In this document: positions 22,270 to 36,617 of the stretch, piece after piece
Numbering within the stretch: the stretch's first letter is position 1
Layout: every line of letters starts with the position of its first letter
Source: Pempheris klunzingeri
Taxonomy: Eukaryota; Chordata; Actinopteri; Acropomatiformes; Pempheridae
Assembly: GCF_042242105.1 (NCBI RefSeq)
Contig: NC_092013.1
Location: 9,074,618 to 9,138,617 of the forward strand
Reading direction: 5' to 3'
Length of the DNA: 64,000 nucleotides
Position numbers and translations under genes: made by a program
The notes under the pieces: generated by a model
Told to the model about the DNA's origin: nothing
The model's input: only the letters and a program-made list of their open reading frames with translations
Database searches by the model: none

Positions 22270-25200
22270 ATGGCCACTAGGCGTCTGACCGATGCCTTCT
22301 TGTTAATGCGGAACAATGCGATCCAAAACCGGCAGATATTGGCTGAGCAAGTGAGTACATACGAGCCCCGTCTGAGTACACGTAGCAATGCTGCGGTGAG
22401 TGGTCTGCATCGTTTTGACATTTTAATGTGTGTGTTTGCATGTAGCCAGTCACTGAGCTGTGTTAGCTAGAAACAGCTGTATGTGTTAGTAGCTGTTAAT
22501 TATTACTCAGGAGGATTTCAACACCTGATTGTGTGTCTGTGCCCCGTAGGTTCACCTCGGTGCTGATATATGTGCCTCAGTGAGGTGACAGAGGATGAAG
22601 AGGGGGCTGCAGGCACATTTAGGCTAAATATCTACAGTAAACAATGGAAATAAAACTTGCTAAATATAGATAAGATTAAAGATACGTTGGTAAAATAAAT
22701 GGAGTAAGATTTATTTAAGTTAAAGCATGCTTTTTAATGAACACATAGTGCTCCTCTGTAGTGTAAAGTGTGCTGTGGCCAGTATTTAGTAATTTGATGT
22801 CGTTTAGATCAGATAGTTTAATCTGTAATTGATTGTAGTATTAGATAAGTAGGATGTAGCTGGTTTTCTCCTGTATTAATCAAATGTGTGAAACACAAAC
22901 CCAGGTAAGGAAAATATCTGTATAAATTTCCTGAAAACTGCTGGTTGTCCTTTAGAAATATTAAGAATTAATGGGGTTTAACATCTCTAGTGGAGCCACC
23001 AAGAAAAGCAAGAAAGCTCCCTGTCAATTTTCTAGCGAAACTTCAACAATACAAACTGTCACTTTCCCCAGAATTAGGGGCGCGTTGTTCTAACTTTTCC
23101 TCTCCTGATTCTGATTTCTGTCTTCTCAACTCAGGTTCCTGATACTGAATCCCAGTCTGAAACCATCACTGTCTTTTTCCCAGAATTTTAAATGCATATA
23201 ACAGCTACTTCACTGCTCTTTATGGTCATATGCACAACAAGTACAGTGAAGCTGTCACTGGCAATCGAAGTCTTAGTTCTCAGCCTCCCTCCAACAATGC
23301 TCGTAAAATATACAGTCTGAAACCACATTGAAAAACATCAGAAACATTTAAAAACAGAAGACAGAGTAAATAAAACAAATCAGCACCACATTGTTGTCTG
23401 ATAAAAGTTGAACCGGCTGCCTGCCGTGACTAAGTGAATGTAACTTATAGCAGAAACAGTGAATCTGATCATGATTATGATGAAGAAACTGTATTTAATA
23501 AGAGTCAGTCAGTCACATCTGACCAGTGGAAGGGAGCGGAACAAAAATGTCAAAATGTTCTCTACAACTCATTCACATCCAGTCATTTTCAAAGGACTGT
23601 TTCTACCCTGAATGAAAATCATGTCATTATCTTGTGCACGAGGCGGTCAACACAGTTTCCTCCTGTTCCCGACACTTTTTGGTAGCACGAGCGCTCACAG
23701 CTTTTCTGTGTTTGCCCTTTCATCTCCTGTGGAGGAGGCCGGGTGCAGGATACACAGCACAGCAAGCAGGCGAAGGGTGTGTGTGACCATTCACACTCAG
23801 TCGTGAGAAATTTAACAAGTTAACTGCTGGAGGAGGTAGATTAATTTCTGCCATCCTGTACACTCAGGATTGGCCATCAGTTGAGGATGCAACGTGCCTG
23901 TACTGCATTTCCCAAAATATGCTGTTGCTGTTGTTTTTTTTCCTTTTGATAAATTAGTTTTTCTCTGCTGTTTCTGAGGGCTTGGAGAGGCTGATCTTTT
24001 AACTGACACAGACAAATCAGCACAGCTAAACCTACAGAGTACAGACCTTTTTAAAATGATTGTAGCTCCTGAACACACTCTGTTCCTGTTAGTGCATCTC
24101 TGTGCACAACACAGTGTCAAGTAGGGCTGTAACTAACTTATTTTCAACGTTGATTAATCTCTCCATTATTTTGTTGATTAATTGATTAGTTGTTTGGTCT
24201 ATGTTGTGTCAAAAAATGGTGAAACGTGTCGATCAGTGTTTCTTAAAGTCAAATACATCTTAAAATAATCTTAAAATCAAATATGATTAACTCAAATGTC
24301 TTGTTTTGTCCACAACCCAAAGATATTCAGCTTACTGTCACAGAGGAGTAAAGAAACCAGAAAATATTCACATTTAAGTGCCTCAAATCAGAAAATTTTG
24401 ACTTATCTTCTTAAAAAAGAAAAACTATACCCAATTAATTAATTATCAAAATGGTTGGCAGATTAATTTGATCGTTGACATGTAATTGATAAATCGTTTC
24501 ACTTCCAGTGTCTGGTGATGTGCTGGGGTTTACCTCAGGAACATCAGCTCGTAGGCTCAGAGTAAGATGAACAGGCAGTGACGCTGTGGCCTGGTACTCC
24601 AGAGCAAAGAACGTTTTGTGTGATTTATGCTCGCTGGTGCAGCTGCTGTGTTCAGTAGATCTCCATCATTTCTCCCACTGAGAGCCAAAACAAAAAAGGT
24701 CTATTACTTCATCACGTCAGTCACCTGCTTGTTCACCAGAGCTCCATCAGCAGATGAAGCAGGCATCATGGACCAGCCCAGTGGGTTGGTCATGGATAAC
24801 TAGACCTTCCTGGCTCAAGGATTAATGATTTGAATCCTGTCTTTTAACTTTGGCTCTGTGTACATCATCATTCCACATTTTAATGGAACATGGCTTTAAC
24901 AACGCTATCTGTTAACTTTGCCGTGGATAGTTTGTATTACTGCGGTGTAGAGCAGTAAAGGTTATTGCCCTCTAATAAGTAAATTATTAAAGGAGTTAAG
25001 AATGGTGAAGGACTCCTAAAGATCCTGGAATTGAGCCTTACTTTTGAAGAAGATCTGTATTTGGAAACGCTCTCCCGTCACCTCAACATCATCTTCCCAA
25101 GATCCTTTTCTCCTTCGTCTCCTTACTGCACACTCTGTTGAGCTTACAGCTCAAATAGAGATCTAAAATGTTATGTAATGTTAATATCTCACTTGTCCTG

Positions 25201-28200
25201 CTCTGTCTGTTCAGTGTATGTTTGGTCTCGTTGTCCTCGTGTCAGGCTTCATCCACACATGTTGTAAAACAGTGTTGATTTAAGTGTCACAGTGAAGAAC
25301 TTTAATTTTACGGTAATTTATTTCATTTAATTTTACAGTAATATAGTTATGACACACACATCGACAGGCTGAAATATATATTTGCGAAAATACCCCCTTA
25401 GCCACCAGAAAGGTGTACATTCAACTCACCGAAGCATCAGGGAGACATAATTATATAAAACCAGTCACATCTGTAAATTATAGCGACCAGTCAGTCATAG
25501 AAGATGATGAAAAATTCTTGCTGTTTATTACATTTAACGTCTTGCTTAAAGTGGAACTATGGTGCAACTAGTTTCTGGATGAGTATGATTTATTTTTGCA
25601 TTCACACTCCAGTTTTACATGTTTATACACACACACATAATCTCAGGACAAATTTGAATTAAGTGAAAATGGTTCAATCTCATTTCAAAAAGCCAGACCT
25701 TCATATGTATCTCTGCTGTCCAGTAATTATCGTTCTCATTTCAAAGGAATTGTTGGTGGGAGTTTTTTTTTTTGATATTTGCTGCTGATTTTCCGGGGCT
25801 TACTCTCTGTTACTTCTTTCTTTTTCTCCTTTTCCTTGTTCTCTATTGGATGGGGCCACTCTGCTATCTGCCAATCACATTAGGAGCTTGATGAGGTACT
25901 GTTGATTCCCTCGTGGTAAAATTAAAATGAAAACGGTAAAACCATCATCATAATGTTGAATTATTACATGGAATGTTTTGTAGAATAATTTGTTTTTTTG
26001 TGTTTTTAAGCTGGCTGATGATCGGATGGCCCTGGTGTCAGGAATTAGTTTGGATCCTGAAGCTGCCATTGGAGTCACCAAGAAGCTGCCCCCCAAATGG
26101 ATAGAGGGGGTAGATGAGGTAAAACAAACAAAAATATAGAGACCTACCTGTAAAAGGCTGATTCGCACAAATACATTATCACGACTCCACAGACCTAAAG
26201 ATCACAAATGCCTCTGTTTGGAGTCCTTTCATGGCTTCAACAGCTGTAGTGTAAAAGTGTGGGACAACATTACAGAGAGGATCCCTACAGAGATGGACCT
26301 GAAAGATCATTTTTGTTTAACTAGAAACGGACATTACATCGCTCAGTTCAGAGCCACCAGACTCCATTGAGGAAAAACAGTAATTTTACCTTCGCAGAAC
26401 ACTGGTTTAATCTAGCAGGAGTTACTAGTCTAGTTGCTGTGATGCTTGAACTAACTTTCAAAATACTAAGTTCTTACATGACAATAAAACATAAAAACTA
26501 ACTGATTGAGGCAGCAGTAGACTAGCAACTCACATGTTCTCGAGGTAAAAATGGCTGGTTTTGTCAATGGAGTCTGTTGGCTTTGAACTGAAACAGCTGT
26601 TTCTCAATAAACAAAAAGGATCTTACTGGTCTATCTCTGTAAAGGTTACTATTGGCAATCTGAGCCCGTCTGTATCAAAGTTGCTGTATGAGCCCAATTG
26701 AAGTGTTTGAATCAAAGTTGTTAACAAAGTGAATTCACATGGCTTTTAACCACAGAGTGCTTTCTTTCAGATTCAGTACGAAATCACACGGGTTCGGCAG
26801 AAGATGAAGGAACTGGCTGTACTTCATGACAAGCATATGAATCGTCCCACGCTTGATGACAGCAGTGAGGAGGAGCATGCCATAGAAATCACTACACAGG
26901 AGATCACACAGGTACACTCATTTATCACTGTTATAGTTGAGTTAATGCTTATTGTTATTGATAAAGTGGAAACGCCTCAAAGCCTCTCATCTGTTGTAAA
27001 CACTGCCTGAACATCTGTAGTCATTTGTAATTGGTAGATGTTTCTAATTGGATACGAATGGGGCTTGTTGAAGAGCTTGAAATGAAACACGGGGTTCATT
27101 TTCTTGGCAGATGTTTCATCGATGCCAGCGAGCTGTGACAGGTTTGCAGTCTCGCTGTGGCCACTGCACCGAGCAGGAGGAGAGGCTGCTGAGGAACGTG
27201 GTCTCGTCTCTGGCTCAGAGCCTGCAGGAGCTGTCCACCAATTTCAGGCACACACAGTCCGGCTACCTAAAACGTAAATTCTCCTTCCTCACTGTTCCCT
27301 CTCACGTTTGTTATGAAGGTCATATCTCACAGCACATCTCTAAGCACCATGCCATTGGTTCATATTCCAGGTATGAAGAATCGTGAGGAGAGATCAAAGC
27401 ACTTTTTTGACTCTGGACCTCTAATGGAAGAGGATGAAGATTTAGCTGTCTATGACAAGGTGAGTGTTTGTTTTTTAAATATCCATTCATTCATTCACAT
27501 TCCACCACCAGTTTGTTTTGATTTAAATCCTATAAACAGTCTGTAGTGACCCCTTTTCGGCAATCGATCAGGGGCACCTGGTAGCTGATGGTGAGGATGT
27601 TTTGACGCGTGTAAATGACATGTCCACTCCGCTGTTTTATCCACAATATGGTGCTGTTTATTGTTATGTTCTTCGGTTCCAGTTTCCTATAGCAGATTAC
27701 CAATTCTGAATTAAACAAACAACCTGACACCACGCCACGTCACGTCACGTTTCGACACGATCTAAAACTGTTTTCTTCTCTTCCCATCAGTCCACACCTG
27801 GGTGCATCACCTGGCTGATTATAAGCCCTCTCGCATGTCACAGCAGGGATGCCCCCAGTGGTGGGAAGCTCACAGCAAAAAATAAACAAAGATATCTAAT
27901 ACAATACAAATGCACAGAAATGGCTCTTACACAGTCTGTTGTGGGCAAGATTTTGGTATCAGAAGTGATCTGGTTTTCCATTTGTAGTCCAGGTTCTATT
28001 GACCAATCACGTTTGAGTCCATGTGCAGAACAAAAGAGGCCAAAATGTAGGAACCCATTAGCTAAAAATGAGGGGGACAGAGGAGGTGTTGGCCCAGATA
28101 TTTGTCAGATGATAGCTGATGGGTTCTGGTTGTGTTCATACATCCCGTATACAGCACAATAAAAGTGTTCAGCACAGACAAGATGAGAAACATTCATTAA

Positions 28201-28834
28201 AAGTCTGGGTGCACATTCACCAAATGACAACAACATTTGCAAATTTAAATCTAGCATATCTGCATCACATCACATTTTCCACGTTGGTTTTTGTCTCTTT
28301 TTAGTAATCCCACTAAAGACAGGAAATGGCATAAATAAAGTCTGGTGAAAGGAAACACTAAAATATGTCTCTGCTGTCAGTGAAAATAAAAATGAGGAAA
28401 TTAGACAACCAAATTTAAACTGTAATTAAGCCATTTTAAAATGTGTATTTAATGCTATAGAAAATAATAAGACTTTCTCATGAGATTTTTATAATAGAGA
28501 GAGGTACTGTATTACCTTTTATCACTGTTAGGTTACAGTTTGTATCAAGATGCAGTTTGCGTGTATAAAATAGTAAAACTGAAGATGTTTTCGGGGCATT
28601 GTTGTTTTTCTTTTTCTTTTTGTCATAACATGATAATTGGTCTGAGGTTTTGCTGTTATTCTTCTCCTTTCTTGTGTTTCAGGGGTTCACAGACGACCAG
28701 CTCATGCTGGTGGAACAGAACACAGTTGTGGTGGAAGAACGAGAGAGGGAGATCCGACAGATAGTTCAGTCCATCTCAGATCTGAATGAGATTTTCCGGG
28801 ACTTGGCTGGAATGGTGGTGGAGCAGGTAACACA

Positions 28835-28868
<34 letters not shown>

Positions 28869-30014
28869 TAAATAATAGACGTATTAACAAAGCTCAAAAG
28901 AGAACTCAAGTCAAAATGAACCTGAGCTTAGAAGGTGTTTGGCAGTGCTGCTAAAATACAACATCACCTTTGCTTCAAAAGGAAGTCGACAGCTTTTTTT
29001 TTTTTCTCAGACTGCACAGCGTAATGGATATTTTAAAAAAAGACACCATCAGCATTGATTGACAGCTGATTGATTCCCTGTAAGCCTCACTTTCACTGAC
29101 AATCTCCCGGGAAAAGGAAGGCTCGATTTATGGCACAAAGGAAATGTATTCATTCAGTTGATATTTTACTCTGCCTTTATCATGGCACTGTGTTAGATAA
29201 TCTAAACAAAGCACATGTTTTCTTGCGGTGGCCTTTCTAAAATGAGCAGAGATAAAACTGTTACTTAGTGTACTTGGTAAGCGGGCCAATACATGGTTGA
29301 AAATTTGAGGATGCGGATTCCGTGTTAAAATAAAGAATCTACAACTAAAATACTTTTCCACCACCAGGGCACCGTTCTTGACAGAATTGACTTCAATGTG
29401 GAGCAGGCTTGTGTTAAAACAGAAGACGGACTGAAACAGTTACAAAAGGTAAACACAGAACGCTCATGTTTACATACACACTTTGATTTTATGGTCAGGT
29501 GACTGTCGTGTTTTATCTCAGTTTTATAGCTCAGGATGCTGTTGATCAAGGATTACTTTCTCATTTTTAGATACTTAGCACTTGCATGTTTAGAATCTAA
29601 TAATGAATGTTATTACACGGCTTTATTGAATACTTGTTTATGGACAATCATGGCACTGCTCGCTGTACATTATCATTTCCTAAATAACCACCAGCAAAAA
29701 CAAAAAGGCAACTGTCAGCAGGCTAAAGGCACAGTTATGATATAATGTACCACAAGAACGTACCACAGGATCGACAAACCATTACTGTTAAAATCAATTT
29801 AAACTCAGAGTTTTAAGATACTGAATGTTTTGACTTTATTCATTAAACTGAAAACAAGTAAAATACAGTATTTGATAATATTTGGTAATTTTTTTTTTTT
29901 GTTTGTTTGCAGGCGGAGCAGTATCAGAAGAAAAACAGAAAGATGCTGGTCATTTTGATCCTCTTTATCATAGTCATTGTTCTAATTATTATTCTTTTTG
30001 GAACAAAGTTTTAG
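22270..30014 (+). CDS. stx16: Syntaxin-16 (Qa-SNARE of endosome-to-TGN traffic)
   Basis: Qa-SNARE that drives fusion of endosome-derived vesicles with the trans-Golgi network; family partners are VTI1A, STX6 and VAMP4. Exons: 22270-22395 (or 22270-22350), 26011-26118, 26771-26911, 27111-27273, 27371-27459, 28683-28826, 29368-29448, 29913-30014. Product is 317 aa with the long exon 1, 302 aa with the short one. The N-terminus [16 protein letters not shown], the block [20 protein letters not shown], and the SNARE helix around [19 protein letters not shown] identify it. Q257 in [12 protein letters not shown] is the zero-layer glutamine. Residues 295-313 form the single C-terminal membrane anchor, ending GTKF. 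It is transcribed divergently from dgka. Intron 2 and intron 1 DNA hold transposon-derived repeats. Confidence 0.97.
24123..24510 (+). mobile_element. MITE-like repeat with the AGGGCTGTAACTAAC terminus
   Basis: Begins with AGGGCTGTAACTAACTTATT and continues with TTGATTAATTGATTAGTTGTTTGGTC, GTCTTGTTTTGTCCACAACC and AAATATTCACATTTAAG (motifs quoted in parts), ending near ATAAATCGTTTCACTTCCAG. I recognise it as an abundant percomorph hAT-like non-autonomous element. It lies in stx16 intron 1, and an inverted, more decayed relative is at 31955-32260. Confidence 0.75.
26165..26720 (+). repeat. Dispersed repeat, copy A (other at 62636-63262)
   Basis: Shares ACTGATTGAGGCAGCAG, GAGGTAAAA..CTG and TTTTGTCARTGGAGTCTG, in order, with 62636-63010. 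It occupies part of stx16 intron 2. Family: a long percomorph MITE-like element; ends are approximate. Confidence 0.6.
28838..28866. repeat. (CA)n microsatellite
   Basis: About 14 CA units beginning 12 bases after the stx16 exon 6 donor, so it is part of the pre-mRNA right after the splice site. Confidence 0.95.
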
Positions 30015-31480
30015 TTATGCATTCCTCTGGCTTTTGTTTTCTGTGTGGGTGTTTGTTGTGCATCTGTGTAGCCTTGGACTCGGTCTCTACTCAAAGCAAA
30101 GCTGACTGCCTTTCATACCCACCAGGACGACGACGAAAAAGAAGAATTGCACATCTCTTCGCAGGTGCACTTTGGGCTGTGTGGAGATGTGCTGCGGTTG
30201 ATTTTAATGAAAAGAAAAAAAAAAAAACAATCAGTTTGAGATGTGGCTATTTTATCAAGTCACTCGCGCCCAAATCGTGGAGACTCAGAGACAGACCGAG
30301 GGTCTGTGCAACCCGACTATGTTGACATATGTGTCTTAACAAAAAAAAAAAAAGAACTCTTTCTGCTCTATACAAATGGACCGGCATTGTTTAAATGCTA
30401 AAGCAGAGCGTTCTCTGCTTGAACTTAAAAGCACGAATTGTGATGTTTGTTGATGCATCGTTTCTGTCCAACACTGCTGCAAACATTTTGTCTCTGTGAG
30501 GAACTTGTGACGAGAACGGCTGTCTGTCTGTGAGAGAGAAAAAAGCAGCAGAGCTCATTTTACTGCAAATTCAGCTTCATGTCAACGTCACATTTATGTC
30601 CAGGCTCAGTATTTTACCTTTTAAGGACTAAAATAAAAATGTTTTGTATTAGGACAGTATCAGATACGATTAGAATAGTAATTCAGTACCAAAAATATTC
30701 CTCTGGTTGAAGGACCTCGTGTCTTGTTGCTCCTAATAACGCTGAGCTTGTCGTTACTCCACTGTTGGCCTGAAGGGGGCGCTGACAGCTACAAGCTCCC
30801 TTTAGCTCATCCTATCATTTTAAAATCATAGCCCCTGCTGCACATGAAGCGCTCTTTTTTTTAAAAACACTTAATCGTCTTTTGTTTTTCATGGTCCTTG
30901 CATAAAGTGCTACCTTTTTTAAACCCTTGCAGTTTGCACATATTGAGGCCTGGGGGGGAGGAGGGTGGTTGTGTTATGGATGTAATACTACTGTCGTCTG
31001 TCTGATGAAAAGATTTATTTATTTTTTAATAACGTCAAATACTCCAGAGGTTTGGAGGTGCTCTGTCTCAGGCAGAATTGCTGTATTGTGACTAAAGTGT
31101 GTCTAGTCTGAAACCAACGGTTATTGTCCACTGAGAAAAAACTGTGACGTAGTCCAACACGAGGCAGCAGTATGATTTACTTTTTCTTTCTTTTCAGATT
31201 GGAAACATTAAGTTTTAGTTGGCCTTGTTGGAAATTCTTTTACGTGATCTTGTGTTCTATAAAGACTGAGTGGAAATTATGAAGAGCTTTATTCAACATA
31301 TCTGTACTCGACTCTACACTTTATACACCCGTCAAATCATCTCTGTCATTGATGTGAAGCTGTGTGTGAAAAATGGTTGTATCCCAGTGGTACTCTTCTT
31401 TAGTTTTGTTATCCAAACAAAACGGCTGAGGAGACAGCAACTTGTTTTTTTTAAATAAACCTGGAACATGACGGCGTTGT
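30015..31480 (+). other. stx16: stx16 3' UTR
   Basis: Noncoding from the stop to the poly(A) signal AATAAA at 31454-31459, followed at about 31475 by a GT-rich element typical of a cleavage site. Contains several short A runs (for example 30340-30353). The signal is read directly; its use is inferred. Confidence 0.6.
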
Positions 31481-31514
31481 GTGTTTGTTTTGACCAGCAG
31501 CTCTGACGCATGAA

Positions 31515-31612
31515 TAGAATCAGAATTGGGTTTATTGCCAAATCAGTTTTCACATTATAAAGAATGTGCCTTGGTATATTGGTGCATAATCAAGAAACTA
31601 AAACTAAAATTA
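31515..31612 (+). repeat. Dispersed repeat fragment
   Basis: AGAATCAGAATTGGGTTTATTGCC and CCTTGGTATATTGGTGCATA (quoted in parts) match a repeat tail I know as very common in teleost genomes. Fragment only. Confidence 0.45.
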
Positions 31613-31624
31613 TAGAAAAATACG

Positions 31625-31915
31625 AAGTGTCTATTTGCAACCAGGTGCAAATAGCCAGATGGACACTATCTGGCTAATTACACCCAGTCCTTTCACACAC
31701 CATAACAAAACAATACATAACACAGGAGACCACAGTGAGACCAATAGTAAATTACACTAATTTATTAGTTAACTTACATATTTAAGTTTTCTTTTATTGG
31801 TTTTCAGTAGCAGCTGGGTTAATTTTAGGCACCAAACCTACTGGGTTAGGTTTAGGAAAAGATCATTGTGCAAATAGTATTGTTGACTACTGAGACCCGG
31901 GTGCAAAAAGCATCT
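31625..31915 (+). repeat. Dispersed repeat, copy B of a pair (other at 12905-13215)
   Basis: Same orientation and block order as 12905-13215, with GTGTCTATTTGCAACCAGGTG at the left. Near-identical inner segments, including TACTGGGTTAGGTTTAGG. Here the right end also carries GACCCGGGTGCAAAAAGC, an inverse of the left end, suggesting short terminal inverted repeats. Confidence 0.7.
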
Positions 31916-31954
31916 GCTTTAAAAAAATATGTGCAGTTTGTGCAAGAGAATGGC

Positions 31955-32260
31955 TGAATACAAATGATACAATTACTCAGTTAACTGATTATAATTTAAA
32001 TCAACTATTTTGATTATTGATTAATTGTAAAAATCACTTTTCAAGCAAAAATGCCAAAGATTTTATGGTTTCTGCTTCTCAGATGTTAGGCTTTTCCTTT
32101 TTTTCTCTGTTTTGTATATTAGTAAATTAAATATTGTTCGGTTTTTACATCAATTTGGACAAAATAAGTTATTTGACGACGCCCTTTGACTCTTGATTCG
32201 TGATTGGCACTTTAACTGTTCTCTGTGTTTAAATTCACCAAACAATTAATTATAAAAAAA
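31955..32260 (-). mobile_element. Decayed inverted relative of the 24123-24510 MITE
   Basis: On this strand it reads as the reverse of the same family: TTGATTATTGATTAATTG, TTTTCAAGCAAAAATGCCAAA and CAATTAATTATAAA. Recognised from family knowledge; boundaries are uncertain. Confidence 0.5.
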
Positions 32261-32512
32261 CATTGCAAAGAAGATGAAGACGATTCAGGGATGATACTGT
32301 TGCCCTGGTTTTAAGGCACAAGTAATACCATAGCATGCTTGTTTGGTTTGTAAAAAAAATTCCTGTAAAAAAAACAGGAACAGGACTGTTCTGTTAAAAT
32401 GTGTTAACATCACAGACTATATACAAGTGAATAATTTAATATATGATTATAATATAAATCTTTTAACACATGCATGGTACTCCTTTCCAAAGTTATTTTT
32501 GCGTCCTCTGAC

Positions 32513-32520
32513 CCGGAAGT
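32513..32520 (+). promoter_or_regulatory. eef1akmt3: ETS/GABP-type site upstream of eef1akmt3
   Basis: CCGGAAGT, a full ETS-family consensus, lies about 317 bp upstream of the ATG and is followed by TACGTG. No TATA box is evident. Use is inferred. Confidence 0.45.
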
Positions 32521-32761
32521 TACGTGTATTTATGTTACACTTCAAATTAAAAGCCTCGTATAACCTTATAACGGGGAAGCTCTAACTAAACACGGAGTAT
32601 CAACTTAGTAGAGACTTTTTGATAAACACTGGAGCAGTATAATCCACAGTCCCCTCTTTCTCTCTCTCTGAAATGATGGGTTATAATTTTAAAAAAGCCC
32701 AAAGCTAATAACATCCCTCACAGCTAATGCTAATGCTAACGTTACCTGACCTGGAAGCTAA

Positions 32762-34198
<1,437 letters not shown>

Positions 34199-36581
34199 CA
34201 CCTACTACAGGCCTGGGACTTAGTTACTGCACTGAGATCAGTGATGACTCTTGGGAGCCATTTTATTTTCTTTAAAAAGTGAATGCAGCAAATGCCTTAT
34301 GCACATCTGTCAGGAGCAACAGCTCAGTGTTTCCCGTGGATAATACTGTGCTGCTGTCAGCTATTTGTCATTTAAAAGTTTCAGATTTTTTTTTTTTTAC
34401 CTTTCAGCTGCAGTTTTGGGTTTCATTATGCAACAACTTGTTACAAGTATGTGTGTACCCTTGTAAACACCAAAGAAAGCTTCTCTCCGTGGATACCCTC
34501 TGTACTGACAAACATTTAAGTCAGTCAATCAAGGAAACCAGGAAGTCTAAAGACGTTAAATGTTTGTAGATTTAAAAAAACGTTTTGTAGGTCATCGACT
34601 TTATAAGGTATAAAGGTATAAACTGATTTGACATGTTTAAATGTTATTACAAGTAGATAAAAAAAATGCATCATTTGACCTCACTGAAGTATTCAGATGG
34701 TTTTACAGTTGTCTAAAATGTGATTTTTTTGGAGATTTAGTAGAGAGAATTTTTCTGTGTAAATAATATTACCTCCCCTCTTCTCAAAAAAAATACCCTG
34801 AACTAACTTTTCCTCCGTCTTTACAACACTTAATAAAATACAGCCACCAGTCACCACGGCAACACAAGTTCTCATTGTGATTTTATACAGAGCGACCTCA
34901 TTTATGAAATCTATATGTCTGCAGTCCAGAGTGACTTGTTTTCACTGAGTCAGTAATGTGAGCCTGGTCTGCAAACGTGGTTTAACTGATTCAGACTAAC
35001 GTGCTGCTAAAATAATCCAGTTGTTCTCATCCAGCTAACTTGGTTCTTTTAAAGCAGTTTGACAATATATTTGCTAATCCTGGATTAAATTCTCTTTCAA
35101 TAACCGTGTGCTCTTCTTTTGAAATAAAGGGAAAATGAGTAGAGAGTTGAGACCTGATGATCATTCATAGATCAGTGTTGATCAGGTGATACATGAAGTA
35201 GTGTTGGGAGCCCTCCCAGCATGCACTGGGGCAATAGGTTCATGGACATAAGCCTTATCTTATGTGTTGTGTGTTCTACATTGTGCTCCTCAATGTTTCC
35301 ACACTTTGATCTCTGTTAAACAGTCACATATACAGTATGTATACTTATACATATATATTCCCCGTTAATGGGGTTAGACAAAAAGTGATGTTGGTGTAGG
35401 ATTAATGAATGTTCATGACAGACTCGTAAGAGACTTTTAACCGATAACCATAAGACAAAGTCTCTTAAAAATCAGTTTTAATTGTATATTTTTTCAGAAG
35501 AGTTTTCATTTTTGTTTCAGTGTTGGAGTGTTGCTATTTTAATAGCATATACCATACTCTCATACTCTCTGGTCCTTTAACAGTCTTTTAGTTGAGTGTC
35601 TGTCTTCTCACTCACAGTTACTCAAACTATATTTTGTTGTACACTTTATCATGTATAAGAATTGGTTACTCGTCATTATGAAAATGTAATTGAGATAATT
35701 ACACCCACAGATTTTCAATAACCTGTATGTTCTCATCTAAAATGTTTATATCAACACTCTTATTAGTAAGCCATTTGTATTTGAGAATTACCTCGCGTTT
35801 GTGGTTCAGTCTACAAGGTCTTGGTCATAATTCAGCAAACTCTTAATAAACTTGCATATTTGCAGGTTTGGGCTTAAGGACTTGTTGCCCTGACAACAGG
35901 TCCAGATGAATTTTAAACCAGCTTCAAAAACAAACAGTGACATTCAAACAGCTTCAGGCTGCGGTGCAGGTCTGCTCACCTGAGTGGAGATCTCAGATTC
36001 CTCCTTTTATCACTCGTCTGTGTCGTCATATGTCGTCTTTGTCAGGCACGCAGTTTCAGAGAGCAGCTTCACAGTGTTATCAGTGGAGGGTCAGCTGCTC
36101 CTCTCAGGCAACTCCTGCCCTACCTCTACAATTTAAATCATAGGTTTCTTTTTCACATTTCTAAATGTCCTCTTGGTTAGTCTGTACGGACTGTTCACAT
36201 ATCCTCAGATATCCCTGTTTGGTTTGTACAGGGTTGTTGAGCATGCTAGAAAGAGGTCTGAGCTGCATTACCCTCAGATTAGATCGAAAACAAGTCACGT
36301 GATCAGAGCTATAAAGGCCCTGAAAACCCTGAGTGATTCACATACTGCAAAAACTAATCAGTATTCAGCCACATTTGAATTAAAATGTGCTGAAAATTTT
36401 GGGGTGTTTGCTCATGTTGCCAGGGCGCTGTCAGTCAAATCTGATCCAACTACACAGTCCCACTGACTGTTGCTAAGTTAGTCATGAATATTTAATGTTA
36501 CAGTAAAACACTTTTCAGAGGTTTTAAATCATAACAACGCCCTCCCTCCACACAAGGCAGTGGAGTCACTCACTAAACATC

Positions 36582-36617
<36 letters not shown>

